Positions 6,927 to 14,750 of a DNA stretch of 18,140 nt are shown one piece after another. This stretch comes from Lachnospiraceae bacterium UBA7199. Lineage in GTDB: Bacteria > Bacillota > Clostridia > Lachnospirales > Lachnospiraceae. Every line of letters begins with the position of its first letter. The stretch's first letter is position 1. The position numbers were made by a program, and so were the translations under genes. Under the pieces are notes generated by a model. The model was not told the DNA's origin and made no database searches. It saw only the letters and a program-made list of their open reading frames with translations. Location of the stretch: NCBI GenBank assembly GCA_002490775.1, contig DKUR01000068.1, positions 1 to 18,140 on the forward strand. The letters run 5' to 3'.

Positions 6927-7836
6927 CATGAATATGAAACTCTGTTAATAATTTTCTCTGATATTCTTCATCCCTGGCTGCCCTGATTATATCATCTATG
7001 CGGTTCTGTTCTGCCAGATACCGATTTAATTGATTAATTTCCTGTTTTCCCTCCAGCTTTCCTTCTTGTTTTCCTTCTTTTCTTCCTTCCTGTCTTCCTT
7101 CTTCTCTCCCTTCCTGTCTTCCTTCTTTTCTTCCTTCCTGTCTTCCTTCTTCTCTTCCCTCTTGCCTTGCTTCTTTTTTCAGATCATGATAATACAGTAA
7201 TTCTTTCATATACTCACGCCTCCATTTCTTATTCTGCTTTGCGCGCGTAACCTCAAGTGCAAGTTCTTTCGTAAATGCACTTTTCGGCTGGTTTGTTTCG
7301 ATATACGCCAAAAGCTTTCCAAGCTCCTTAGGTGCATCTTCACAATTTCCTTTTGTATTAAAAAATATTTTCACTGTTTCATCTTCTAATGTAAGCTCTT
7401 TGTTTTCCAGACACAAATTCTGGAACGTATACTGGTACTTTCCCATTCCAAAGGGATCAAAGGTGCAGATAAAAATGATATAGCTTTTATTTAGTTTATC
7501 ATATGACACCCCTTTTTCAATCAGGTTCAAATCAATCAGCCCCTGATAGTAGCGGCTGCGCTTCGGCAATTGCATCACTGTATCACTATTGCCTTTTTGC
7601 TGCATTTCCGCGTTATAAACAATCTTCCTGTCATCCTCTACATAAACATCCAGCCGGACGCTCTTTCCCTGATAGGTAATTTCAATCGTTTTTTGTTTTT
7701 CGGGATATGAAATTTCTTCAATTTCTATCCCTAAAAGAATTTCCAATGTCTTTTTACAGATCGCCTTATTCTGCATGACTTTGCCAAATATAAAGTCATC
7801 CTTAAGCTCCAATTCTTCAAATTTTTTCTGACTCAT
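6910..7836 (-). CDS. Rpn-family recombination-promoting nuclease/putative transposase
   Basis: The N-terminal 200 residues match the Rpn family of PD-(D/E)XK nucleases: LKDDFIFGKVMQNK start, the RLDVYVED and NAEMQ strands that supply the D and E-x-Q of the nuclease fold, and the KRSRYYQGLID segment. The C-terminus has a highly charged tail of EGRQ/EGRE/EGRK tetrapeptides, common in this family, followed by a short helical end. I place the start at the ATG at 7836 (308 residues) because AAGGAG (7845-7850) lies 8 bases upstream and the N-terminus then fits the family. A GTG at 7872 would add 12 residues, is itself preceded by AAGGA, and cannot be fully excluded. Family members promote RecA-independent recombination in E. 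coli; stand-alone copies are abundant and often vary in repeat number. Not part of an obvious operon. Confidence 0.85.
   Translation of the reverse strand: MSQKKFEELELKDDFIFGKVMQNKAICKKTLEILLGIEIEEISYPEKQKTIEITYQGKSVRLDVYVEDDRKIVYNAEMQQKGNSDTVMQLPKRSRYYQGLIDLNLIEKGVSYDKLNKSYIIFICTFDPFGMGKYQYTFQNLCLENKELTLEDETVKIFFNTKGNCEDAPKELGKLLAYIETNQPKSAFTKELALEVTRAKQNKKWRREYMKELLYYHDLKKEARQEGREEGRQEGRKEGRQEGREEGRQEGRKEGKQEGKLEGKQEINQLNRYLAEQNRIDDIIRAARDEEYQRKLLTEFHIHEAGGV
7075..7170 (-). repeat. two copies of a 48-bp tandem repeat inside the Rpn gene
   Basis: Units 7075-7122 and 7123-7170 are identical over their first 33 bases and encode the 16-residue block built from EGRQ, EGRK and EGRE tetrapeptides. 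The underlying period is 12 bp, and further degenerate 12-bp units extend to about 7050. Such arrays can expand or contract in frame by slippage. Confidence 0.8.
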
Positions 7837-8034
7837 TCCAGAATCTCCTTTCTTCTTTGGGAAATTCTGCACACAAGTTATCCTTCCCTATGCATCTTTC
7901 CCGTTTTGTAATACACAGGAAATTTCCGCCTGTCTTAGAAATCCCTGCTTAGATTAATGGTGAATAAAAGCATAGATTTCTTAGATCAATAAGAAGGTAT
8001 TAGAATCACTTAAATGAATGATAGAATTTATGCT

Positions 8035-8063
8035 TTGACTTAACTATAACAGTCCTGTAAAAT
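8035..8063 (+). promoter_or_regulatory. sigma-A-type promoter of the GNAT gene
   Basis: TTGACT (8035-8040) and TAAAAT (8058-8063) are separated by exactly 17 bases. Predicted transcription start is about 8070, leaving a leader of about 20 bases that carries AGAAGGAG (8074-8081) before the ATG at 8090. The rest of the 217-base gap to the Rpn gene holds a small palindrome GGAAATTTCC (7918-7927) and nothing else I can assign. Confidence 0.7.
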
Positions 8064-8089
8064 TTAAGCAAGTAGAAGGAGAAAATTTT

Positions 8090-8857
8090 ATGAAAAATTA
8101 TGAAATTTGGGACATTGCTCTACGTCAGTCCGCATACGATTGCAATTGTAAACCGGAAGATTTTTTTAGGAAAACTAATGTAGTTGTTCAATCCAGAAAA
8201 CATCCTAAGGCAAGATGCTATTTATCCCTTCCTTTAGAATGTGATCTTGTTTCCTATGGCACCAATATTGTAGCGCAGACCAGCAGTCAATTAACTGATA
8301 TAGTCACCTCCTATATTAATAAATATCCTGTGGAACATTGCTTTGAAACTCCTAATATGCACATATTAAACGAAAGTTTAGAAAAACATGGACTTAAGAT
8401 CTGCTTTATGGCCGAATATTTTCTTCCTGACGTAACTAAACTTCAGGAACTTCCTTGCGAATACGAATTGAAAATATTGCATGCTGATGATTTTAAAGAT
8501 CTTTATACAAAAGACTGGAGCAACGCCTTATGTGAAAAAAGAAAGGATAGGGATATTCTTGGTATAGGAGCTTATGATAATGACCGGCTGATTGCTCTTG
8601 CAGGATGTTCTGCTGATTGTGAAATGATGTGGCAGATTGGCATAGACGTGCTTCCTCCTTACCGGAAAAAAGGGATTGCCGCCGCTCTCACAAGCCGGCT
8701 GGCTCTTCTAACGCTTGAACAGGGAAAGGTTCCCTTTTACTGCGCTGCCTGGTCTAATATTAAATCAGTGCGGAATGCGATTAAATGCGGTTTTAAACCT
8801 GCCTGGGTGGAAATGACTGCAAGGAGCTGTAAATTTGTTGAAGAGATGAATCAATAG
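8090..8857 (+). CDS. GNAT-family N-acetyltransferase
   Basis: 255 residues. The C-terminal half carries the GNAT fold: acetyl-CoA motif A is seen as WQIGIDVLPPYRKKGIAAAL (about 183-202), where the R-K-K-G-I-A segment is the pyrophosphate-binding loop, followed by a helix and the CAAWSNIKSVRNAIKCGFKP motif B region with the usual Asn/Ser before the last helix. The N-terminal 120 residues are a divergent extra region without a recognised motif, as in other two-part clostridial GNAT proteins. Substrate unknown. AGAAGGAG lies 8 bases before the ATG and a good promoter sits just upstream, so it is probably expressed alone. It converges on the CmpB-like gene with only 17 bases between stop codons. 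Confidence 0.82.
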   Translation: MKNYEIWDIALRQSAYDCNCKPEDFFRKTNVVVQSRKHPKARCYLSLPLECDLVSYGTNIVAQTSSQLTDIVTSYINKYPVEHCFETPNMHILNESLEKHGLKICFMAEYFLPDVTKLQELPCEYELKILHADDFKDLYTKDWSNALCEKRKDRDILGIGAYDNDRLIALAGCSADCEMMWQIGIDVLPPYRKKGIAAALTSRLALLTLEQGKVPFYCAAWSNIKSVRNAIKCGFKPAWVEMTARSCKFVEEMNQ

Positions 8858-8874
8858 CTGTCCATGTATTCCTC

Positions 8875-9456
8875 CTACCGGAAGCTGATCCCTTCCCCCA
8901 TATTGGGCTTCATGGCGCAATATGCACCATCTACTGCGAAAACTGCCAATGCAAAAAGGCAGATGGCAATCCGCCATCTTGCAGATATTTTATTGTACAG
9001 CTTTTCATAAAAGGGCAGATACAGGCATACCAGCACTGCCCCTCCAAGGCCAAAGGCGGCGGCTCCAAGCAGACATATCCGCCCATTGATATTTAAAAAG
9101 TGCCCACTGTAATCCCACCACTTAATTCCGAAACGTCTTTCCAGAAAAAAGCTTGTAAGGTATTCTAGTATGCTGCAGATTGCCGTAGAAAATACAAATA
9201 CCCTGACAGGCTTCTTTTTCATAGATCCAAAAAGAAGGCATAATAAAAGTCCTCCCACACCATAAATTGGCAGATAGGGGCCTTTATATACGCCTCTGTT
9301 TATAAATGCGTGCTCCGTAAATAAGTACAGTAGTACCTCCCAGAGCCATCCTAAATGGGCAATGGAAAAAAAGAGCAGCACATAATAATCAAATTTATGG
9401 GATAATTCTGCATTCTTCATATCCCATAGAATGCCCTGGATTACCTTTTTTATCAA
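8875..9456 (-). CDS. CmpB-family (COG4905) putative ABC-transporter-type membrane protein
   Basis: A small integral membrane protein with about five hydrophobic segments. Family marks are GWLWEVLLY near residue 36 and the loop NRGVYKGPYLPIYGVGG (about 53-69), followed by EYLTSFFLERRFGIKWWDYS, which fit the PF06541/COG4905 family annotated as putative ABC-transporter type IV. No ATPase gene is present, and true function in this family is not established. The coordinates use a TTG start at 9456, one base after the stop of the upstream gene, which suggests translational coupling. An in-frame ATG at 9420 (residue 13) is the alternative. Neither has a clear Shine-Dalgarno sequence. It is the last gene of the MerR operon, so its level may be set by the MerR protein. 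Confidence 0.72.
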   Translation of the reverse strand: MIKKVIQGILWDMKNAELSHKFDYYVLLFFSIAHLGWLWEVLLYLFTEHAFINRGVYKGPYLPIYGVGGLLLCLLFGSMKKKPVRVFVFSTAICSILEYLTSFFLERRFGIKWWDYSGHFLNINGRICLLGAAAFGLGGAVLVCLYLPFYEKLYNKISARWRIAICLFALAVFAVDGAYCAMKPNMGEGISFR

Positions 9457-9457
9457 T

Positions 9458-10120
9458 TTAAATTTCTATTCTTTCTTTTAATTTTAAAAAATAACAGCTT
9501 CCATGATATAACCCTTCCGCATAAAGTTTCACTATAATTTCCCGCATACGCAGATCAAGCCTGTGATAGCAAATCTTTGACTCCCATAAAAGACCTGAAA
9601 TATACTCTCTCTGCCTTTCATTTAATGCTTCCAGAACTGCGCCATAATTTTCTCCGCTGCTTCCACGCAGCAGTCCGAAGCTGCACGAGACATATGCCTC
9701 CTTCTCTCCATTTGTCCTGCATTTTTCTGCAAGAAGAAGGCTAAGTTCCTCCGCCCTGCCCCCATGCTTTTTCCATGCCAAAAAGTCTGCCGGCTCCCTC
9801 CAGATAATCTTTTCGGCAGTTTTACTTTCCGGGGATATCATGCGAAAGCTGGTTCTTCCATACTTATCATGGTCTACCGTATAAACCGGCTTTTGGTATT
9901 GCTCCCCACGCCCTGGTTCTTCTAAAAGCACAACGCCTGAATCAAGCAGATGCTGCCAAAGCATCCTTTTCACCGCCTCAAGTGGCATTGGAAAGGTCAG
10001 CTTTTCACTGATTTGTTTTGCTGTATAACCTAAATCTGCCAAGTGGCGGACTGCTCCGCCGCTGGCAAAATCAAAGGTAAAATTTGATAATGATTTTTGA
10101 AAATAATTTTGTCCACACAT
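9458..10120 (-). CDS. hypothetical protein, possible N-terminal winged helix
   Basis: 220 residues, soluble, not recognised. Residues about 20-70 (AVRHLADLGYTAKQISEKL onward, then a helix and LLDSGVVLLEE) have the helix-turn-helix-plus-wing look of a DNA- or protein-binding winged helix; this is a pattern judgement only. The rest is helical and mixed-charge, rich in Arg/Glu, with no signal peptide or membrane segment and no catalytic motif. It lies 12 bases after the MerR gene and 1 base before the CmpB-like gene, so the three are one operon. The ATG at 10120 has an A+T-rich upstream region with no Shine-Dalgarno sequence, so translation may depend on coupling to the MerR gene. Tight linkage suggests a shared pathway with its two neighbours. 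Confidence 0.6.
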   Translation of the reverse strand: MCGQNYFQKSLSNFTFDFASGGAVRHLADLGYTAKQISEKLTFPMPLEAVKRMLWQHLLDSGVVLLEEPGRGEQYQKPVYTVDHDKYGRTSFRMISPESKTAEKIIWREPADFLAWKKHGGRAEELSLLLAEKCRTNGEKEAYVSCSFGLLRGSSGENYGAVLEALNERQREYISGLLWESKICYHRLDLRMREIIVKLYAEGLYHGSCYFLKLKERIEI

Positions 10121-10132
10121 AATTTTTGATTT

Positions 10133-10978
10133 TTAATTATCCATGTTGAAATAACTTTTAAATCCCCATATTAAAAAAGGACTAAATGTAACTGCAAGCA
10201 AAACCCCCAAAGCAATGTTTCTTGTAATAATGGTCCAATATAAAAGCAGGCAGAATGGAATAAAGCCTATGCCAAAAACCTTAAACCATTTTCTGCGCTT
10301 TTTTGAGATACTTCTAAACTCCTCCTCCAATTCCTCCGGATGTGTCATTTGGCAGTGAATAACTGCTCCAAATCGTCCAAAAGTCCTCTCTGCGGTATAT
10401 TCTATTCCATCAATCTCAAATAAAGGATACATCCCTTCTTTTATAATTACAAGATTTAAATCATTTTCTTTTGCATAGGCAAACAGTGCCTCTGTAAATT
10501 CTTCTGGTTTCAGTGCCATATTATCCGGCACAAAACTAAATTTTCTTTTATGCTCCATTTTTGTAAATTCTTTATAATCATTTATTATTTTCATAAACTT
10601 GCCTCCCTTTTCTTCTATCTCATCCATTTCCTTAAGAACAGTCTCTGTATCCAGCTCCTCCAATTGCGTATAAAGCAGCTTTTTACAAATTTTAATTCCG
10701 GCGTCCAGTTCTTTTTGTCTGTTTTCCAGTTCCACAAGGTGCTTTTGCATTAAGTCTTCCATAGGAAGCCTCCCTTCCAGTACCTGCCTGATGTCTTCTA
10801 TCGAAACGTCAATCTTTCGCATTATCTTAATAGACTGAAGCCTCTTTAAATCTTCCATGCTATATTCTCTATAATTGTTTTCCGAATTTCTATCTGGATG
10901 AAGCAGTCCCTTTTTCTCATAAAAACGGATATTCTGTTTTGTAACGCCGCATCTTTTTTCCAACTCCTGAATATTCAC
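10133..10978 (-). CDS. MerR-family regulator with C-terminal membrane hairpin
   Basis: 281 residues from a GTG start. The N-terminal 70 are a standard MerR DNA-binding domain (VTKQNIRFYEKKGLLHP, NNYREYSMEDLKRL, then DVSIEDIRQVL), followed by a dimerising coiled-coil to about residue 120. The middle part (about 130-225) is an unassigned cytoplasmic domain. Residues about 231-278 form two adjacent hydrophobic segments (GFIPFCLLLYW; IALGVLLAVTFSPFLIWGF), unusual for MerR proteins and implying membrane attachment. GTG at 10978 is chosen because AAGGGAGG (10986-10993) is 7 bases upstream and the promoter (11004-11034) lies between it and the next upstream start candidate (ATG at 11053). First gene of a three-gene operon; likely autoregulated. 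Ligand unknown. Confidence 0.85.
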   Translation of the reverse strand: MNIQELEKRCGVTKQNIRFYEKKGLLHPDRNSENNYREYSMEDLKRLQSIKIMRKIDVSIEDIRQVLEGRLPMEDLMQKHLVELENRQKELDAGIKICKKLLYTQLEELDTETVLKEMDEIEEKGGKFMKIINDYKEFTKMEHKRKFSFVPDNMALKPEEFTEALFAYAKENDLNLVIIKEGMYPLFEIDGIEYTAERTFGRFGAVIHCQMTHPEELEEEFRSISKKRRKWFKVFGIGFIPFCLLLYWTIITRNIALGVLLAVTFSPFLIWGFKSYFNMDN

Positions 10979-11003
10979 CCTGTTTCCTCCCTTCTGTACT
11001 CTT

Positions 11004-11034
11004 ACTATAAAGGATATACTTAGTATAATGTCAA
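11004..11034 (-). promoter_or_regulatory. MerR-type promoter with 19-bp spacer and central dyad
   Basis: On the minus strand, TTGACA (11034-11029) and TATAGT (11009-11004) are separated by 19 bases, the overlong spacer typical of promoters activated by MerR proteins through DNA untwisting. Inside the spacer is a perfect 6+1+6 dyad, TATACT-T-AGTATA (11015-11027, plus-strand reading). The predicted transcript starts about 20 bases before the GTG of the MerR gene. The obvious reading is autoregulation of the operon. Confidence 0.8.
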
Positions 11035-11084
11035 CTAATTTTAAAAAAAACATCTGTCAGGCTGCCAGCCATCTTTACGTTCAT

Positions 11085-11124
11085 AAAAAATGTCAGGAAA
11101 CAAATATTTCTATGTTCCCTGACA
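11085..11124 (-). terminator. intrinsic terminator of the symporter-hydrolase operon
   Basis: On the minus strand TGTCAGGGAACA (11124-11113) pairs with TGTTTCCTGACA (11102-11091), with one mismatch in 12, and is followed by six T (11090-11085). Orientation and position make it the terminator for transcripts coming from the hydrolase gene, about 130 bases after its stop codon. Confidence 0.8.
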
Positions 11125-11140
11125 ATCCTTTCCACTCATT

Positions 11141-11247
11141 TTTATAGTAAACGACATTAAAAATTTCGCTTTCGGTTTTGTAGAAGCTTTCGTATAGGGC
11201 TTCTGCAAAAGCCGAAAACAGAAATTTGTTATGTCGTTTACTATAAA
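11141..11247. mobile_element. 107-bp MITE-like hairpin element
   Basis: The ends are a perfect 17-bp inverted repeat (TTTATAGTAAACGACAT at 11141-11157 and its complement at 11231-11247). Beyond these, the arms continue as an imperfect inverted repeat to 11187 and from 11199, leaving an 11-base loop, so almost the whole element folds into one long hairpin. It has no credible coding capacity. The outermost TATA would fit a TA target duplication as made by IS630/mariner-type transposases, but this is inference. It lies 5 bases after the hydrolase stop codon and before that operon's terminator, as expected for an insertion into a 3' untranslated region. Confidence 0.7.
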
Positions 11248-11252
11248 TTATG

Positions 11253-13244
11253 CTACAGCATGAAATCATTGACTGCACCACTTGACACAAACATAAGCAG
11301 CCCCATAATTACTGCATTGATCATTGCTCCTGCCCATGCGCTGTTTGTCTTTTTATAAGCATATCTTGCCGAAAATGCCGCATAGCTTATGGTAAGTACC
11401 ATACTTACCCCGCATAATCCGCACCAGGTCTCGTTGTCTCCAACCCAGTGGAAATATCCTTTTGTAAATACGGTATAATATTGAATCACCTCATAAAGCA
11501 GCACTCCCATTGCGTTCATGACCACACACCAGACTGTGGACGCCCACTCCGGCAGGTTTTTAAATCTGGTGTTTGCATTAATCACAGCATTAGGAATATA
11601 AAAAATCAGCCAGAAAGGTAAATATTTCACAACAAATGTTATGTAATCCTGTGGCTGATCTATCTGAACCTGAAGCCTGTCAAGAATCAAATTCATTCGA
11701 AAATCCGTCTGGAAAACATAATAAGCGATCCACACAGGAATAAACATTGCAACAACCACAAGTATTGAAAGTGCTATCGTCTTAATAAATTCTGTAAAAC
11801 TTTTTACCTTTAAACTCTCAAAAGGATTTCTAATGACTGTCCCATCCTTCCAATGAAAAAGCCTGCGAAGAAGACTGCTGACAATGATCATTACAAAGGT
11901 TGCAATCCCACACCACATAGTAAAGTATCCGGCGGCATTTGCCAGCGGCCTGTTGTATGTTTCATCAAAGGCCATTGTATATCCATAGGTCCACATTTTG
12001 GGGAAATTATAAAAAGCAAATGCTGTAAGCGCTATGGTGGTTATCACAAGGGGAACCAGCTCTTTCCATGACTTTAAAGACGGTGCAGGTTCGATCTCCT
12101 CCTCCCCGCTTCTTCTTAAAGAGGCAAAAAACTTTGTGCAAAGCAAGATATCTATCATGGGAAAAAACAACATAAAAAATCCGATTACTCCCAGAAAAGT
12201 AAATACATGGGCTGCACCCCAAACTTGTCTGTCAGGCGATATATAAGAAGCCCCCTTTGGAACACCAAATGCAGCATACATGGTTGTAACCACCTTTTCA
12301 GGCCCATAATTTGTTGAAATCGTCATGTTATGATTAATTGCCGGATTCCAGATTGCAATCCCTCCGCCAGTTCCCAGTAAAGCTCCCTCTGCCTGGTCTG
12401 GATTATATTCATGCAATCCGTCTTGAGAATACCATATGCCTTCCTTAACCGCATCATCATTATATTCCGGATAAAAATTCTGGACTGCTTCCTTTGCCAG
12501 ATCCCCTGTAAGAAAATTTACTGCATCATCATACCAGTTATCCCATTCATCATATTTAGAGCATATAACTCCAAAGTATAAATCTTTGGGATTTTCCATG
12601 ATTTTCTCCGCATACCATCCGCTCTGTGGAAATGCATAGTCAACAGTCCCCTCTAACAGCCATGCTCCGATATGATTGTTTTCCGTTTCATTGTTCAGAA
12701 AATTTACAGTATTGCAGCAGTTCCCATTTCCATAAGAATGTCCCACAAGACCTACTTTGGTGTTATCCGTACAGTCTAAACTCATGGCATACTCAACCAC
12801 TGCCGTCATGCCATTGGTTCCATTTGTCAAATCATTAATGGCACTATCCGTCTCCATATTTCCAGAATAATTCATTGATAATACAACAAATCCTCTGCGG
12901 GCAAGTTCAATATTATTCGGCATCTGGTTTTCCTTAGAAGAACTGTCTCCCGGCGTTGTAATGATCACTGGCGCCGGATTTTGGGCTGTTGCATTTTTGG
13001 GAATGATAACGCTAAAACTCAGCTCCTTATAATATTCTCTCTCAAATGTTACATCTACAACTTTGCCGTTGCCTGCCAGATTAGCATCAATTTCTTCTCC
13101 AAGCTCTCCAAGTGTACCTGTGAAGGTATACATTTTCGTGCCGCCGGCTACCTGCACCAGATGAGAGCCTATCATGCTGACCAGACAGAGTACTGCTGCC
13201 GCTACTAATACAATAATACTTTTTTTGCTCACTTTCCTCTCCAT
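11253..13244 (-). CDS. alpha/beta hydrolase fused to a polytopic membrane domain
   Basis: 663 residues. A membrane anchor at about 9-30 is followed by an alpha/beta-hydrolase domain (about 60-330) that should lie outside the cell if the anchor is N-in. The nucleophile elbow is GHSYG (168-172) with S170 as candidate nucleophile; TTPGD (96-100) is a candidate oxyanion region, D232 or D235 a possible acid and H305 (AINHN) a possible base. The acid and base are guesses from position. Residues about 345-663 hold seven or eight hydrophobic segments with no recognised transporter motif. GGAGG stands 8 bases before the ATG. It follows the GPH symporter gene by 82 bases, so it may release an ester- or amide-linked compound that the symporter imports; substrate unknown. 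A hairpin element sits just after the stop. Confidence 0.75.
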   Translation of the reverse strand: MERKVSKKSIIVLVAAAVLCLVSMIGSHLVQVAGGTKMYTFTGTLGELGEEIDANLAGNGKVVDVTFEREYYKELSFSVIIPKNATAQNPAPVIITTPGDSSSKENQMPNNIELARRGFVVLSMNYSGNMETDSAINDLTNGTNGMTAVVEYAMSLDCTDNTKVGLVGHSYGNGNCCNTVNFLNNETENNHIGAWLLEGTVDYAFPQSGWYAEKIMENPKDLYFGVICSKYDEWDNWYDDAVNFLTGDLAKEAVQNFYPEYNDDAVKEGIWYSQDGLHEYNPDQAEGALLGTGGGIAIWNPAINHNMTISTNYGPEKVVTTMYAAFGVPKGASYISPDRQVWGAAHVFTFLGVIGFFMLFFPMIDILLCTKFFASLRRSGEEEIEPAPSLKSWKELVPLVITTIALTAFAFYNFPKMWTYGYTMAFDETYNRPLANAAGYFTMWCGIATFVMIIVSSLLRRLFHWKDGTVIRNPFESLKVKSFTEFIKTIALSILVVVAMFIPVWIAYYVFQTDFRMNLILDRLQVQIDQPQDYITFVVKYLPFWLIFYIPNAVINANTRFKNLPEWASTVWCVVMNAMGVLLYEVIQYYTVFTKGYFHWVGDNETWCGLCGVSMVLTISYAAFSARYAYKKTNSAWAGAMINAVIMGLLMFVSSGAVNDFML

Positions 13245-13326
13245 AAGCCTTTCCTCCTCCTTATGCTCTTTCGCACTTTTTTATATTACAATCTGCTTAT
13301 TGTTTTAGTCATGCAACAAACGGCCT

Positions 13327-14667
13327 TTATGATATTTCTAAATCAGCCTGCCTGCACAAAGGATATTTCACAATAAACAAAATCATAATCAGAGATAAGA
13401 CAGCCGGCATCATCCAGAAAACCAGCCTTATGATAAGAAGCGCATTTTCCGACTGTAGCACTGTTCCGGTTTCCGGTATGTTCAAGCCTCCAAGCTTGAA
13501 TATTGCAAAAACTGCAAAGCTGCCAATCCCCGTCCCCACTTTAGTGCAGAAGCTATTTATTGCAAATCCCAACCCATCTGGTCTTCTTCCTGCTTTCAAC
13601 TTGCTGCATTCCAAAGAATCTGCAATCATAGACAATGTTACAGCACACGGAAATGTCTCTGCTGCGTAATTCATTGTAAAAAACACAATTGCCAGTAAAA
13701 TATTTTTCTTACATAAGAATCCTGCTGTCATAGAAGCCGCACTGACTATGCAGCTTGCTGCCAGTGCTTTTTTATAATCCCACTTTATTGTTATTTTGGT
13801 AACAAAGGGAAGCACAAAAATCCCCGCAACAATTCCTGCCGTATACATCACAGAGCTGGCGGCCTCATCCACGCCTAAATAAAATTTGTAAAAATAAGCC
13901 ATTGTCGATCCATAGAAAGGATACTTGAACCAATAGAGAAAACTTATGCCCAACGTAATCATATATGCCTTATTCTTAAATAGTAATTTAAAACTCTCTT
14001 TCTGCCCTTTTACAAAATCCTTATCTAAAGCACATTGCTCTATATCTGCCTCGTGACAGTTCCTGTATAAAAAATAAAGCAGAACAAAAGCTGTCAGGCA
14101 AAAAATGATCATAACCCATTTGTAGCCACATTTTCTGCCGCTGATATGGTCAAAAAAGCGAACCAGCGGCAGTGCCCCTGCTGATACGATCAGCAGTCCC
14201 ACATAAGCGCCTGCGTATCTTGATGTGCAAAGTACTGTTCTTTCCGTCTGGTCTTTTGTCATCAAAGACAACATGGAACCGTAAGGCAGATTTACACATG
14301 TATAAAATAGCGCAAATAAAAAATAAGAAAAACTTACCCAGATTATTTTTCCAGAAAAACACATTTCTTCGGGACATGAATATATCAATGCCCCGCTAAG
14401 ACAGCATGGAAGCATAAACCACTTGATAAATGGTCTGGCCTTTCCTTGCTTTGTTCTGGTACGATCCACTGCAAGCCCAACAAAGATATCATTAACTGCA
14501 TCCCAGCACTGGACAATTAAAATAATTGTCCCTACAATAATCAGCGGAATCCCAAGTATAACGCCACAGTAAAAGGACAGATAATATCCAACCATATAAT
14601 TCATCAGACAGCATGCGGCGTCCCCAAAGCTGTATGATACTTTTGCTTTCCTACTCAATTTACTCAT
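13327..14667 (-). CDS. GPH-family (MelB-like) cation/sugar symporter
   Basis: 446 residues with about twelve membrane segments, the usual length and topology of the glycoside-pentoside-hexuronide:cation symporter family in the major facilitator superfamily. Signature parts are SFGDAACC near the N-terminus, D56 and D60 in WDAVNDIFVG (matching the two cation-site Asp of MelB by position and spacing), the DRTRTKQGKARPFIKW loop (68-83) and NLPYGSM in helix IV. It should import a glycoside or related solute with Na+, H+ or Li+. AAAGGA lies 7 bases before the ATG. The promoter at 14722-14750 is overlaid by inverted repeats, and a ROK regulator is encoded just upstream on the same strand but after its own terminator, so regulation by that ROK protein is likely. 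The hydrolase gene follows in the same direction. Confidence 0.87.
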   Translation of the reverse strand: MSKLSRKAKVSYSFGDAACCLMNYMVGYYLSFYCGVILGIPLIIVGTIILIVQCWDAVNDIFVGLAVDRTRTKQGKARPFIKWFMLPCCLSGALIYSCPEEMCFSGKIIWVSFSYFLFALFYTCVNLPYGSMLSLMTKDQTERTVLCTSRYAGAYVGLLIVSAGALPLVRFFDHISGRKCGYKWVMIIFCLTAFVLLYFLYRNCHEADIEQCALDKDFVKGQKESFKLLFKNKAYMITLGISFLYWFKYPFYGSTMAYFYKFYLGVDEAASSVMYTAGIVAGIFVLPFVTKITIKWDYKKALAASCIVSAASMTAGFLCKKNILLAIVFFTMNYAAETFPCAVTLSMIADSLECSKLKAGRRPDGLGFAINSFCTKVGTGIGSFAVFAIFKLGGLNIPETGTVLQSENALLIIRLVFWMMPAVLSLIMILFIVKYPLCRQADLEIS

Positions 14668-14721
14668 AAAGATTTCCTTTACATCCGTCCAAAATCATCA
14701 CTTTTCGCTGCTGTTTATTCC

Positions 14722-14750
14722 ATTATAATACATATATTTATGTTTGTAAA
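14722..14750 (-). promoter_or_regulatory. sigma-A-type promoter of the symporter operon
   Basis: On the minus strand TTTACA (14750-14745) and TATAAT (14727-14722) are separated by 17 bases. The predicted start is about 14715, giving a leader of about 48 bases before the symporter ATG. Confidence 0.75.

Noticed and set aside
7050..7170. CRISPR-like or regulatory repeat array
   Set aside because: The repeats have no spacers, keep a 12-bp coding period and encode the EGRQ-type tail of the Rpn protein.
10979..11053. ATG at 11053 as start of the MerR protein
   Set aside because: It lies upstream of the promoter, would add 25 non-family residues and has no ribosome binding site; GTG at 10978 has a strong one.
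11093..11290. 65-codon minus-strand open frame across the hairpin element
   Set aside because: It runs through the MITE-like hairpin and overlaps the hydrolase 3' end out of frame, with no convincing start context; it is a chance frame.
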